From: Acorus gramineus
Lineage: Eukaryota > Streptophyta > Magnoliopsida > Acorales > Acoraceae
Assembly: GCA_030737835.1 (NCBI GenBank)
Contig: JAUJYN010000039.1
Span: forward strand, 1,086,782 to 1,150,781
Direction: 5' to 3'
Length of the DNA stretch: 64,000 bases
This document shows positions 48,178-59,589 of the stretch, piece after piece. Position numbers and translations under genes: made by a program. Under the pieces are notes generated by a model. It made no database searches. It was not told the origin of the DNA and saw nothing but the letters and a program-made list of their open reading frames with translations. Every line of letters begins with the position of its first letter. Position 1 is the first letter of the stretch.

Positions 48178-48908
48178 AAGGAAAAAATTGATATAACTCT
48201 CTCAAACGTTAGCTAAATTGGATTTAGTCCCTCTAAAATTTCAAAATCGCTACAGGTCCCTAAGTTATTAGAAAAATATCATTTCAGTCCCTACTGTCAC
48301 CTCAACTAATCAAGTACATGGTTAACCTTATCTGCACTTTCAAAGTTATCAGAATGCTCTCACCCTTTATTTTTGAAAAATCTATATAGCTCCCTCAAAA
48401 CTTATGAAAATTAGAATTAGGTCTCTATTTTATTAGATAATATTTATTTTAGTCCTTACTTCAACCGAAGCTAACCAGATTTTTAGTTGACTCTAACCAT
48501 ACACTGTAATATCCTTATACCCTTATGAAATTTACTTGATAAATTATTATAACACACCAACGAGAATTGTGGTTGACTTTAAGGGGATTCATTGATTTAC
48601 ATGGATTTTTTTTTAATTTTCATAAGTTTATAGAGAGTTATATCAATTCTCTTTTTTCATACCATTAGTGAGTGTAGGATAGCAAAAGAATTTTCAAGGT
48701 AGGGGAATTTTTATCATCAAAAGGAATAAATCAGATTTTTCATATTTTTTAAGGACTTATTTGAATGTATTTATTGGAGCAATTTAACTTAAGGACTAAA
48801 TCGGTTAGCCATACATATTTTTTGGGTACTTGTGACAATTTTCTATTTTACAAGGACTAGAACCTATTTAACTAACTTTCCATGGAGTTGTATCAAATTT
48901 TCTCTTTA
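48178..48908. mobile_element. Foldback element, MITE-like
   Basis: The left arm 'gatataactctctcaaacgt' with following 'ggatttagtccct' and 'aaaatttcaaaatcg' pairs with the right end read inward, 'gatacaactccatggaaagt', 'ggttctagtcctt', 'aaaatagaaaattg'. The interior repeats 'tagtccctactgtcacc'-like segments. TSD not determined. Confidence 0.6.
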
Positions 48909-50114
48909 AAAAATTTATCTCACCTAACAGTCTCACACACACATTCTAAAAACTGTCACATTTATTAAATTAGTCACATATCTTTCACACTTATTCAGGT
49001 TATAATTGTCATTTAAAAAATCATATACTCTTACCCATCCCTTATCCACCATTTATCTAAAGTGATGATAGCAACAAAAATGATTACTTTTATGTTTTCC
49101 AATAAGAATAATAAAAAAAGACAACTAAACAAAATTTTGTTTATTCAACATGGATTGTTATCCATCCCGGTATAGCTATCAAGGACACATAAGTCTATGT
49201 CACACTCCATATGAGCAAAACGAGAATAATTCAAACATGAAAAAAAATACTTTATTTTCATTTATACTAGAGTAGTTATAAATTTTAGAATAATTTAATT
49301 ATCTATCCAAACGTGGCTAGTAGTGTTTCTGAAAGGATTTTTTTTTTGCTCATGTATATCAATACATCCAATATTGTGCACAAATGCATGGATAGATACC
49401 AAAAAATTTCTCCTAATTCCTTTCATTTTCCATGCATTTAGTGAATAAAAAAAGGGTGCAAGTTTCATCAAATCCTCTGTTTACTCAATCATGCAACAGT
49501 GTTTTCTATCAACAATGCTGTGAATTGCAATGCACAGACCATGTGGCCTGTCACAAGATGACACCAAAACCATGAACTCATAACAATGCATGGGGAGAGA
49601 CTACTAGTGATGGAGCTGCGAAGAGGTGGAAAAGGCCGACACGTGGCCCCCCATCACACCGTACATCACCAATATACTGATCAGATGGGCTCCATGTCTC
49701 AGGACCGGTGCAACCTGATCGCCTGCCCACATGGGACGGCGATGGCGGTGTCGAGCGTGACTTGATCATGATAGTGATGTGCTTCAAAACTCAAAAGAGA
49801 AGCCAAATGGGCTCCTATTGCAATTCAAAGGAACTATATATATATATATATATATACCAATTTAACAACCAGGCTCCTCATTAAGATTCACCCAATTTTT
49901 AAAAATTTTTAAAACTATATATATATAAAAGTTAATTTGTGAAAATAACATTTTTGGGAATTTTTTTAGGGAAAAATCAAAATAAACCGATGTAAACTGT
50001 CCGAAATCCATATGACCATTTGAAAATATCTATGTAAATTCAAATAACCAATTTAATTAAACTTCCATTGGTAGATTAGAAATATTATGTGAATATTTTA
50101 TTTGATTAATCTTG
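48909..50114. other. No gene recognised
   Basis: AT-rich with hAT/MITE-like phrases near 48940-49290. 49560-49800 is GC-richer and encodes nothing recognised. A (TA)n run lies near 49834. Confidence 0.45.
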
Positions 50115-51262
50115 ACTGAAAACACAATATTTCAAAACCCCCTACAATTTGTTAAAAATGAAAAATCTCCTCCGTAAATGATAATTTTATCATTCTGAAT
50201 AGATTATAAAGCCATATTTAGAGAAGTAAAATCGTCATTTATAAAGAAATTTTTAACATTTTACTAAGAATGCTTTTAATTACTTCAAATATATATGAAC
50301 GGTACGTATATAATATTATTTTGAGTGATAAAATTAAATGATATTTCACAGTTTGGATTTTTTTATTTTTAATGAGAAATATATAACAGGAGACGTAAGT
50401 GCATATTTTTAAATTATAGTAGGCGATGATCTTACAGTTTTCATGAACTTCATATGATCCAGACAAGGGCGGAACCAGGATTTTATATTGGGAGGGGCTG
50501 AGATGAACTCGAAATCTAATAAACAATTTAAATTTTATATAAACCAAATGAGTTTATTCTTCATTTCTAGTAAATTTTGTCATAGATATGCAAAAATATA
50601 AAAATAGGTAAAAGATTAAGTTTTTCCATAAATATGTTATTGAAACTGTATTTACAATCCTTTAAAAAATATAAATCATATTTTATTCAATTTGAGTAGA
50701 TATTTCCAGCAAAATAAAATTTCAATGTAAATAATCATAGAAGCTACGAGAAAATGATATTTCATCTTAGTGTGAAGTGTTGTATTGACAAATTTCATAA
50801 CTGAAAAAAATATAATTGATCTCAATATATCTAAGTTGGTAAAGATTAAAAAAAATCATTCTAGCAAAGATTTAAAAATTTTATAACCATATTTTTGTAG
50901 AAGAAATATGTAAACCATGATAAAATTGATAGTAAGAGAAAATTCGTTTCTCATCTTATATTATTGTATAAGAAATGTGTTTAACCATGTGATTGATAGA
51001 AATTGAATTACATCTCTTCAATGCAAGATAAGTAATGACTGTGGTGTAATGGGCAAATAATGGCGGAATTAATTAACTTATACAAGGCAATAATCAATCG
51101 TGTATAAATTGGTATGATAGAGGATAATCAGCCATGATTAAGGGTAGTAATTAAGAGTAATAATACAACCTACCTAAAAAAAATTTTAAAAAATTTGGGT
51201 GGGGCTACAGCCCGGCCAAGCCGAGCTGTAGCTCCGCCCTTGGATACAGATGCATTTTAACC
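50115..51262. mobile_element. Foldback family A copy interrupted by a hAT element
   Basis: 50290-50463 and 51243-51262 align with 35670-35870: 'attttgagtgataaaat', 'aatgagaaatata', 'gtaagtgcatattt', 'ttcatgaacttcat', then, after the insertion, 'cagatgcattttaacc'. The left end is diverged. Confidence 0.6.
50464..51242. mobile_element. hAT-type non-autonomous element with 8-bp TSD
   Basis: The ends are perfect CAAGGGCGGA inverted repeats (50464-50473 and 51233-51242). Flanks are GATCCAGA (50456-50463) and GATACAGA (51243-51250), an 8-base TSD with one difference. The right subterminal region holds a GCTACAGC...GCTGTAGC hairpin. The interior (779 bp element) is AT-rich with no transposase. The copy of the host element at 35840-35870 shows the unfilled site. 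Confidence 0.85.
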
Positions 51263-52139
51263 TAAATTTTTTTTTCCATGAACTTCTGTGTGTGTGTTTG
51301 ATGAGCTACAATGTGACACTAAAATCAATTATTCCTTTATTGGGATATCCGGCGCCGCACATCATATATATTCGGCACATGGTTTGCATGCCGAAATTCA
51401 CCAATTTTTGGCGGCCGTATAATCTGTCATACTAATTTGGTGTTACATGAATTCATTAAATTTTTTTTTTTTTTTGGTGTAAACATCAATTCATTAAATT
51501 GAGTATGATGTACAGAGATATGCCCCATGTCGGTTTGAAATTTGTATGTGTGATGTTGCAATCTTACATTAAAATGCACATCATATATATCACTTAGTTG
51601 TGGACCTAGGGTAACATTGCATGCAATGCTGAAAGTGCACAAATATATGGCAATGGGGGTTGATGCGCAGAGTCTTTTCTACAATCTCGTTTGGCAGCTT
51701 TTACTTTCCTAATTTAGATCTCGTTTGGCAATTTTTTTTTTGGTAATGATTTTGGCTTTTTGAAAAATTAAAAATTGTTATCAAACAGATACTGAATTTT
51801 GTCAAAGAGTGTGTCTTAAAATCTGTGTTTCATAAAGCAGCCCAAATCATTATATCCTAAAAAATCGTGTATAAAATAGTTAAAAACTACTTTTCAAATT
51901 ATGTTTTCAAATGCACCCTCTATAATAGTTTCTCCTAATACATGAGTTTAATTTGTTATTTTTTTTTATAAGAAAAAGAGAGGAGAAATTCTATTCATTT
52001 AAAGTAATATTAGTTTCTAATGATATGTACATAATTTTAAAAAGAATATCAGAACATACTGGCTAAAGCAGTAGAGCCCAAAAAGGATTGTCTCAAACAT
52101 TTTCTTATGAATTATAACAACTTTTCTTTTCCTCCTCCC
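51263..52139. other. No gene recognised
   Basis: A GC-richer patch at 51345-51425 and a hAT/MITE-like stretch near 51700-51910 ('atctcgtttggcaa') without resolved ends. Confidence 0.45.
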
Positions 52140-52350
52140 TTCATCATTCCATTTTTTTATGAGATATTTGCTTAGATGAAAATGACATATCGTTTTATTT
52201 TGAATTGAATGAATACATTTTTAGTAAATGTGAAAATAAAATTAATGAGATATATATTCATCTATATATCGCTGGATGACTATTGGATGATTAAAGAGGT
52301 ATATGAGACTCTATTTAGTATTGTAATCATGACAATATAACAACACTATA
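52140..52350. repeat. Dispersed repeat family P, copy 3
   Basis: It shares 'ttgaattgaatgaatacatt', 'attaatgagatatatattca' and 'gaggtatatgagactctatt' with the other copies. Confidence 0.55.
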
Positions 52351-52429
52351 GAATAAATGATATATAAATATGAATTTGGTCAAACGGAACAAAATTTAAT
52401 ACATGATTTTTTAATTTTAGGGGAAGATT

Positions 52430-53015
52430 TTCTTAACTCCCTGAAATCTTCTTAAAATTACAAAAAGTACCTCTAAAATTAGAAAATCGTCCTAGGTCCC
52501 CCTAAAGTGTATATAGTTAACGAATTTAGTCCCTCAGTCAAAATTATCGAAATAAGTCTCTAGAAACTTATTAAAGTTGAACTCAGTATATATAAACTTT
52601 ATAAAATCAGATTTAGTCATTTTGTAAGATAAAAATACCACTGTTATTTTTCAACATTACCATCTCCTGAAATGTCATTCTCAACTGTAAAAAAATAATA
52701 ATCGACGAACCACATTTAATCTACAAAATCGAGTATTCTTTTTCAACATTTTCACCTCCTCAATCTTATCACAAAGACTAAATAAAAAAAAATTACAGCT
52801 TCATCAACTTCATTACAAAATCAAATCAAACAATTTAAAAACTAAATCAAAATTCTATAATACATTTTCAACTCAAAATTGTTAGCAACAAAATGCATAA
52901 CACCTTGCTTATAAAACTATAATTTGTTTAATAAATTTAAATAAATCAATATACACTTTTAAATAATGACATTGACTTTTTGTGATTTTAAGAAGATTTT
53001 AGGGAGTTAAGATGA
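52430..53015. mobile_element. Foldback element
   Basis: The left segment 'cttaactccctgaaatcttc' plus 'ttaaaattacaaaaagt' is the near-exact inverse of 52977-53015. The interior has repeated 'tagtccctc'/'aagtctctag' units. Confidence 0.7.
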
Positions 53016-53219
53016 TTTTTAAACTTTATAGAGCCCTTTATAGATTTTCATAAATTTTCAGGGAGTTATACTTATTTTTTTCAATAAAGAAAATAAATTT
53101 TAGAAAGATATAATAATAATTTATCATGCACGATTATGGTTAATCACATATCTGATTAATTATAGAGATTAAAATAAATGTTATCTAATAAAAAAGGGTG
53201 TCCAAGGAATTTACCAATT

Positions 53220-54244
53220 GGGTGCGGTTATTACCACCCCATTAGTTACTCACACCACCTCTTAAAATATTTGTTTTTAATGTTTAGAAGGAAATCAACA
53301 CCACCCCATCCCATCAACAATAGAGGTGTCGACAACATGTATTTCTGTCGACAGATGTGATGTCGATAGTCACCAGAGACCTACTATAAGGGTGTTCGAC
53401 AATAAGAGTGTCGACAGATATTGGTTCCGTCGAAATATTAGGTGTCGAAGGGAATCAGGGATTTTTTGTAAGGATTTTTGTCTAATTCGACAAAGATAGT
53501 GTCGATCGAGTTCATCTCTATCAACAAGTTGTGTGTCGATTCATGCACGGCGGGGCACGCCTCAACTTTGTCAATATTTCTCACAAGCGTCATGTACTCG
53601 GCGACGGAGGAGCCCATGCCAGTGACCCTCACAAACTCAACGTTAACGGAGGGTTTGGATGCGAGGATGTGGAAGAGGCGGGAGTGGAGTGCGTGCACAA
53701 AGTAGGTGTAGATGTACTCGATAGAAGAGAGGCAGTCCATGGTGACGGACCCCGTGCACTAGAGGAGGAGGTTGAGGAGATGGAGGACGTTGGATTCGGT
53801 GGGGGTCATGGAGAGGGATGGGTCGGTTGTGATGATGAGTTGTCGCTTGTTGGGGTGGGTGTTCTTGTTGTTGTCGGCGGAGGAGGAGGGGGAGGGGGAG
53901 GAGGAGGTCATGTGGTGTTTGGGGTTAATGGAGGAAGAGGTGATGAGAAAAGGATCTCGGTGGGGGAGGGGAAAGAGCAGAAGAGGTGATGGGAGGAAAA
54001 GCTCGGTGGAGAGGAGGAAGAGGTGATGCCATGGTGGGAGGAGAAACTTGGTGGGGGAGGAGTGGAAAGAAGAAGAAGAAAAAGAAGAGAGAAAGAAAAA
54101 GAAGTCAGTGGAACTAATATTTATCGACAGAAATACGCTTTGTCGATACCCCTATTATCGATGGGATGGGATAGTGTTGATTTATTTTTAAACATTAAAA
54201 ATAAATATTTTAAGAGGATTAGGTGAGTATAAATAACCACACCC
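53220..54244. mobile_element. Pack-MULE candidate with 10-bp TSD and captured gene fragment
   Basis: Terminal inverted repeats of about 130 bases: the left starts GGGTGCGGTTATTACC and the right read inward GGGTGTGGTTATTTAT. Both continue through 'cctcttaaaatattt', 'tttttaatgtttag', 'aaatcaacac', 'ccatcccatc' and 'gtatttctgtcga'. Flanks are TTTACCAATT (53210-53219) and TTTAACAATT (54245-54254), a 10-base TSD with one difference. The interior is far GC-richer than the host and carries a gene-like frame on the minus strand. No transposase. This is the structure defined for Pack-MULEs. Confidence 0.8.
53438..53911 (-). pseudogene. Captured gene fragment of unknown family inside the Pack-MULE
   Basis: From ATG at 53911 one frame runs through a Ser/Pro-rich start, a KRQLIITTDPSLSMTPTESN segment and a Leu-rich NVLHLLNLLL. 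It meets TAG, then continues in the same frame as CTGSVTMDCLSSIEYIYTYF, through RLFHILASKPSVNVEFVRVT, GMGSSVAEYM and CPAVHESTHN to a stop at 53438. Codon use is C/G-rich at third positions, unlike the surroundings. I do not recognise the family. The last ~20 residues may come from the terminal repeat side. Captured host coding sequence is the best reading. Confidence 0.55.
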
Positions 54245-54714
54245 TTTAACAATTTCAGAATTTTTATTTTTATAAGCTTATAAAAAGTAAATTGTGATTT
54301 GATTGAGCATAGGACATGTCCCATCAAATTGATGCATACATATGCAAGTTGTTGCTCAAATACATCTATGACAGCTCATGATATCCCCAGAACCCAGCAC
54401 AACAAGTGGGAGGGCATTATGCTCCACCGTTATAGTGCTTGAAATACAAATCAGGTACGTTTAATCAATTAATTACACTAAAATGCGTTTAAATGTGGAT
54501 TAAAATATGATATTTTTAACATCTTATGTTTTAAACTAAAATTTTGAAACATTATGTTTTATTAGATTTTCAACCATTAGATTTTTTTTACTTAAAAAAG
54601 AAGATTATGGTTTGAAAAACTAAACGCTGAAAATGTGTTTGGATCTGAGTTTGAGAATATTTAACTTTTCAAATACAGAATCTACTTAAACTCATATCCA
54701 AACGGACCCAAGTC

Positions 54715-54960
54715 TTTTTTATAGTTTAAAACCACAAATTTTTTTTTAAAATAATAAACATCATCTACTTAGGTATATGTTTTATAAAAAATTGTATATC
54801 GTTCCATTTTGAATTGAATGAACTCATTTTTAGTAAGTGTAAGAAAAAAAAATTTAAAAAACATATACCGTGTCTAATGATGTATATGTTTTATTGAATT
54901 TCTAATGAGGTATATAAGACTGCATGCATTTTAGATTATAAAAAAATAAGTGTTACAATG
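54715..54960. repeat. Dispersed repeat family P, copy 4
   Basis: It contains 'tattgaatttctaatgaggt'-like, 'gaattgaatgaactcattttt' and 'aagtgttacaatg' phrases in family order. Confidence 0.6.
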
Positions 54961-55900
54961 CCCTTTCAAAATTGATTGTGAAGCCATTTTTGGCTCGGCT
55001 CCGAAGCAAGATGCTTCTTACTTTCCTTCTACTCCAAAATCTCTCTTGGTTCATTGTATCTTGAAACTCTTTATTATGCAAAAAGAGCTATGCCATACTT
55101 TTTTTTTTTTTTTTTTTTGTATAGTTTCAATTTTAGTTTGATATGCCTCATTAGCATCCTCCATTCACTATAATGAGATATATATTTTATTAAAAAAATT
55201 TATATTTTTTATAATAAGTATTATTGCTAAATTTATTGGACTATATATTTCACATTTTATAAAAGTAAATATCTCATTGATAAGATATATTATTTGAAAA
55301 AAAATATGGGGTGGACTGCATTTGAGATTGAAAATGGGACTGAGTGTAACAATGTTCCATAAAAATTAATTTTGGTATGTTCTACTAGAAATAATTATGA
55401 AAAAAAAAACTATAAGCATACCCATTTCTTAATTTATTTGTCATACAAAAGTAAATCTCGTTTCGTTTCTTAAACATTAATATTTTATTTTATTTTAGAA
55501 ACCCACAAAACATTTTCCCGATACACACAAACCTTTATATAACTTTAAAAAACCGTTATATAGTAACAAAAATACATAATATAGCAAAGATTATTTTTTA
55601 TTCTTGCAAATTAATGATGCATTTTTCATATTTATAGTTAGAATTAATATACTTATTTTTATGTACATATAAAAATTAGTAAAAATTTTCTGATATATGT
55701 GTTAGGGAGGGGTTTCACATAAGGAAAATGACTAAAAATATCTTTTGAAAGTTAGAAATACTAAAATCATTTACTTTTTAAAATTATACTTGAGGAGGAT
55801 AATTTTTCCTACAGTTAAACTTGTAGAAGTGGGATTAAAACTCGGATTGGACTTTTTGTGGAAAAGAAAATTAATTTGGTAGCTTGAATATTACTCTTCT
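54961..55900. other. No gene recognised
   Basis: AT-rich. 55140-55360 resembles 26870-27000 ('attttataaaa.ta.atatctcatt.gataagatatattattt'). Confidence 0.45.
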
Positions 55901-57160
55901 TGTCTTAATGTCTGACTGGGCTTTTAGAGTGCTATATTGCAACCTCTTTATAGGCTGCCTACGTACCTCTTGGGGATCAAGTCATTTCCATTATAATTGC
56001 CTTGCCACTAAGTGTTTAGTGGGTTTTTTTTCTAGGGAAACGTTCCCCATGTTTATGCTCCACGTTGGACCCATGATTACCCACGTTTCGTAGGTAGTGG
56101 GCCTTAATTGCCAACTTGGTAGTTACAGGCGTTGGTGATCATCTGACCGTTTCTCCAATCTGCTCGGGGGCCTCTTGGCCTACTCGTTTATCTGTTACGT
56201 CTTTCGAGTACATTTGCGAGATGGAAGATCGCCCGACCAAACCTCTTGTCTGGTCGTGTCTTCCCTGCTCGTACGCGAGGAGTAAGGTTATCCAACCAAA
56301 CCCCTAGTCTGGTCGTGCCTTAACTACTTGAGGTGGTATTCTTCCGCGGGATGCTTTGACTGTCTGACTAGATCCTGGATCTAGTCGTGCCAACGCATTT
56401 GGGAGTGTCATCATGGCTAAGAATCCGGACTCAGATTTACGGGTCCCACGCATGGCCCATATCCGTCTTGCTAGGACACGTCAGTCCTGGCCTGACACGT
56501 GTCGTGGTGTAGATTTTTACCTCCACAGATGCCCCCTCTCCTGTTCTTTTGAATTGTTGAGAGAGCAGGAGATCAGGAAAAATCATCTCGCCTCTGCCCC
56601 TTTCGGGGGGATCAAAGATCTGGTCACCTGTCTCCTTAGGATTCTTTGATCCGTTCAGGATTTTATGGCTGATTTGTTGTGTCAGCTTTAATGGCTCGTG
56701 GCCTCCCGTGGTCTTCTTATTAGACAACTCAAACGTCAGCGCCTCTTAGGTTTTCGTGAAACCCATTTGTCGGTATGTCGGATTTTGGGAGGGGTTCTCC
56801 TGGAAGGGCCTCCTTTCTTTTCCTTGTTGTGGGACGCGGTGTGTGTGGGGGTTCTTCAGGGATTCGGATCCTGTCGCATGCCTTGGCAGGCTCGGTCTCG
56901 CCTATCGGAAGGGTGGTGGGGGTTTTGGTTCCTTGCTGGGTGCCCGACAACTCCTCAGGAGGATTCAGGGGTGTTTGTGATCGCCACCTGCTTTCTCAAA
57001 AAGCAGGAAAAGTTGGATCGGATTTGATCGCCTTCGTGGGAGAGTTTGTGGGGTCTCCACTCTGAGACACGGGGATGCCGTACACAGAGGTGAAAGACAG
57101 GAATCCTCTTCTGCTTCGGGAACTTGACTAAAGGAGTTTTGGAAATCAGGGTATAGGTGA

Positions 57161-57873
57161 GGGCCGGCTAGTTGTTTTTAGCTGCCTAATAAGGGCCGGC
57201 TAGTTAGGAGTAGCCGCCTGATGTCTGACTTTATTTGGGCAGAACCTTGGTAGGAAATGGGTTTAGGGTTTGGCTGAGGTTAAGCTAGGTTTAACCTAGG
57301 TTTTGGAGAATGGATTTGGGAGTGATTTTGTGTAGGAAATATGTTTTTCTACTCACAAATAGGACTCTCTTTCTCTCTCAAGGGTTTTGAAATGGTGGTA
57401 TGGAAATGTGGATATTGGTTGGTGATGGGTATTGATGATTGATGATGTATGAATATGATTTATATGCTTTGGATGCCCCCTATTTATAGTAAAAGAGGGG
57501 CAGGGGAGTGTCCACTGGACAATAAATCAAAATGGGTAATAAGATGTTTGATTTGATCTTCTATTAGATCTTTGTTCTCTGACAGTGTCCAGGTGAGGGG
57601 CGGCTAGTTGAAACTAGCCGCCCAGTGAGGGGCGGCTACTCTCAAGTAGCCACCCCCATCATGACCTGCCAAACGTCCCATCTCTGACAAGCGGTGGCTT
57701 AAGTCGATTACTGAGGTTGAACCAGCTGAGATGGGGCGACTAAAAGGAACAATCCGCCGCAATCATGCTGCTTTATGTCCCATCCCAAGGGGGCGGTTTA
57801 AGGGGTTGGTTTAGGGGGCGGCTAGTTAAAACTAGCCGCCCAATATGGGGCGGCTACTCTAAGTAGCTGCCCC
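57161..57873. repeat. Six dispersed 27-bp palindromes of two alternating types
   Basis: Positions: 57161-57187, 57193-57219, 57597-57623, 57629-57656, 57815-57841, 57847-57873. Type 1 stems are GGGGCGGCTAGTT...AACTAGCCGCCC; type 2 stems are GGGGCGGCTACT...AGTAGCCGCCCC. The last four form two type 1-type 2 pairs separated by 5 bases. Mismatches fall mostly in loops. Confidence 0.88.
57481..57489 (-). promoter_or_regulatory. TATA box on the minus strand of the gypsy-type leader
   Basis: The minus strand reads ACTATAAATAGGGGGC, a strong TATA context as found in retrotransposon LTR promoters. It would drive transcription away from the pseudogene at 58031. Confidence 0.5.
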
Positions 57874-58030
57874 AGTCCAGGTTTTTAGATTTTTCCAAGT
57901 GTTGGACTTAGGGCTTTCGGTTTTGGTTTCTAAGGAAGTTTTCTATTAGATGTCCAAGCGTGGTTATTTCTAAATGTTAATTGAAGTAAATTTCATCTTT
58001 TTAGACAGTCAAAATTAGGGTATCTACTTC

Positions 58031-58846
58031 TTGGCATTGATTGCTCCTCAATATATGCAGCGAATAAGTGCTATCGTCTTTTCGAAGCGTCGCCTTAGCA
58101 GTTTTAAAGGTGGAGTGGGAAGTGCTTTCTATCCCATCTCACCTTCTTCTTTGTTTTCTGAAAGTCCCATGGATTACGCCACCCTCATGGAGAAGATCGC
58201 TATTATTGCAGTTCTTCACAGAGAGTTGGGCATCTCCTCAGACTTTGTGGTTGACAAGTTGGCTGAGGATGAGGTCCCCACTCTCTATCCTGATTCCGTT
58301 CTCCTCCATCCCAACCATTTCAAAGATGGGGGTCTTTCTCTTCCTCTGCCACACTTGGTGGCAGAGTTTCTTGACTTCTTTGGCCTCCACCCTATCTTGG
58401 TCGTTCCCAACGTGTACCGCATCTTGATGTGTGTGTTTGCGCTGGGAAGGAGGACTGGAGTTGAACTTGGCCTGACAGAGATTCTCTGGATCTATCAAGT
58501 CAAGGCTTCAACCTCCAGGCGGTCCCCGTCCTTCTACATCTCTCGCTGAGCCAGGGTGCCAGAACTGGTTCTCGGCATGTCCCAGGGTGACATCTTTGAC
58601 TGGGAGAGTCACTGGATCTGGATTCGGGGTCCGTGGATACCAGATGGCTGGGATTCTTCCCGCCGCCACCTGTGCCGTCCCCAGAAGGTGATGGTTGATG
58701 CCCCTAGGCCGGATGTCGAGGAGGTCAAGATGGATGACATCTCCTGGGTGATGGAGTATCTGGATCGATCATGGTGGGAGCTTCTTGGATTGGAGGAACC
58801 GAGACGTGTGCCATCCGAGGCGAGGTTTCTTGCCGGTGTGGTTTAG
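58031..58846 (+). pseudogene. Plant 'gypsy-type transposase' (PF04195-like) pseudogene, antisense extra ORF of a Tat-like element
   Basis: One frame of about 270 codons is broken only by TGA at 58547-58549. Likely starts are ATG 58055 or ATG 58169 (MDYATLMEK). Segments in order: LHRELGISSDFVV, a P-x-L-Y-P linker, FKDGGLSLPLPHLVAEFLDF, FGLHPILVVPNVYRILMCVF, then after the stop ARVPELVLGMSQGDIFDWES and HWIWIRGPWIP. This order (L-R-L-P-hydrophobic, L-P-N-x-R-I, and the W-x-x-x-W/F-I/F-V-R-G strand) is that of the PF04195 family. Despite its name it is often an antisense extra ORF near the 3' LTR of Tat-lineage gypsy elements (family knowledge). Function unknown. Opposite orientation to the TATA box at 57489 agrees. 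Confidence 0.72.
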
Positions 58847-59060
58847 CCCGCGATGGCCTGGGTTCGGTTCCCCATCCTCCTGCTCCGGTCGAAGGGACGC
58901 GGTGGCGCTCTCTGACGCTCCTCTGGTTGGGTTCTGGATCATGTTCCATTGCCCAACCGGTGGATCTTACCTCTTCGTCGCTGCCCTCTATTCGATCTCT
59001 GCCCGCTTCATTGTCTTCCTCTTCTTCTTCATCATCGATTGTTCCCCTTGGGGATTGTAA
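58847..59060 (+). other. Remainder of the element after the pseudogene stop
   Basis: GC-rich sequence coding-like in another frame (ends in a Ser run), probably the decayed continuation of the 58031 ORF after a frameshift. It is cut at 59061 by the next LTR. Confidence 0.4.
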
Positions 59061-59541
59061 TGTTTCGAATCCACGACTCCGTTTTGAAGAGTGAAACCTG
59101 GTTTCGTTAACTTAATTCCTGAAATCTCAGAGTAGTAGTATTATTTTATTCTAAAGAACATAAGAAAAACATCACCATATTTATACATCAATTGTCAGGG
59201 CTAAAATCCAATACAATTTCAATATACATCAGGAAAAACTGAATTTATATATATCCACACTATCATACATATGGGTCCTCTACATGCCAAAGAAATGACC
59301 AACACCTTCTACACAAGTCTAGTGCTCCAAAAATCATTATCTTGATTGCTACTACATGAGATCCATCAATCTAAGTCTTTAACCTGAAAGGGGAAATAAT
59401 GAGGGGTGAGCAACCACACGCTCAGTGAATAGATTATCATTATCCCGATAGTATAGTTGTATTCAAAATATCATAATCATAATATGCCCACACTGGCATA
59501 CAAAAGAGTAAATATACAAAACGCCATCAAGACATGCAATA

Positions 59542-59589
<48 letters not shown>

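Larger units (their letters stand above)
55909..58020 (-). mobile_element. Gypsy-type LTR/leader region (Tat-like), boundaries unresolved
   Basis: GC content rises sharply. It contains the phrase ggctgcctacgtacctcttg (55948), a widespread plant LTR-retrotransposon motif, and a minus-strand TATA box at 57481-57489. Repeated GGCGGCTAGTT palindromes run from 57161. The window TGTCTGAC (55909) to TTTAGACA (about 58007) could be the LTR limits, but flanking bases do not match. Minus orientation is inferred from the TATA box and from the pseudogene that follows in antisense. Confidence 0.45.

Noticed and set aside
53772..54226. Glu/Gly-rich plus-strand frames in the Pack-MULE
   Set aside because: They are antisense of the Ser/Pro-coding captured fragment and purine-rich sequence.
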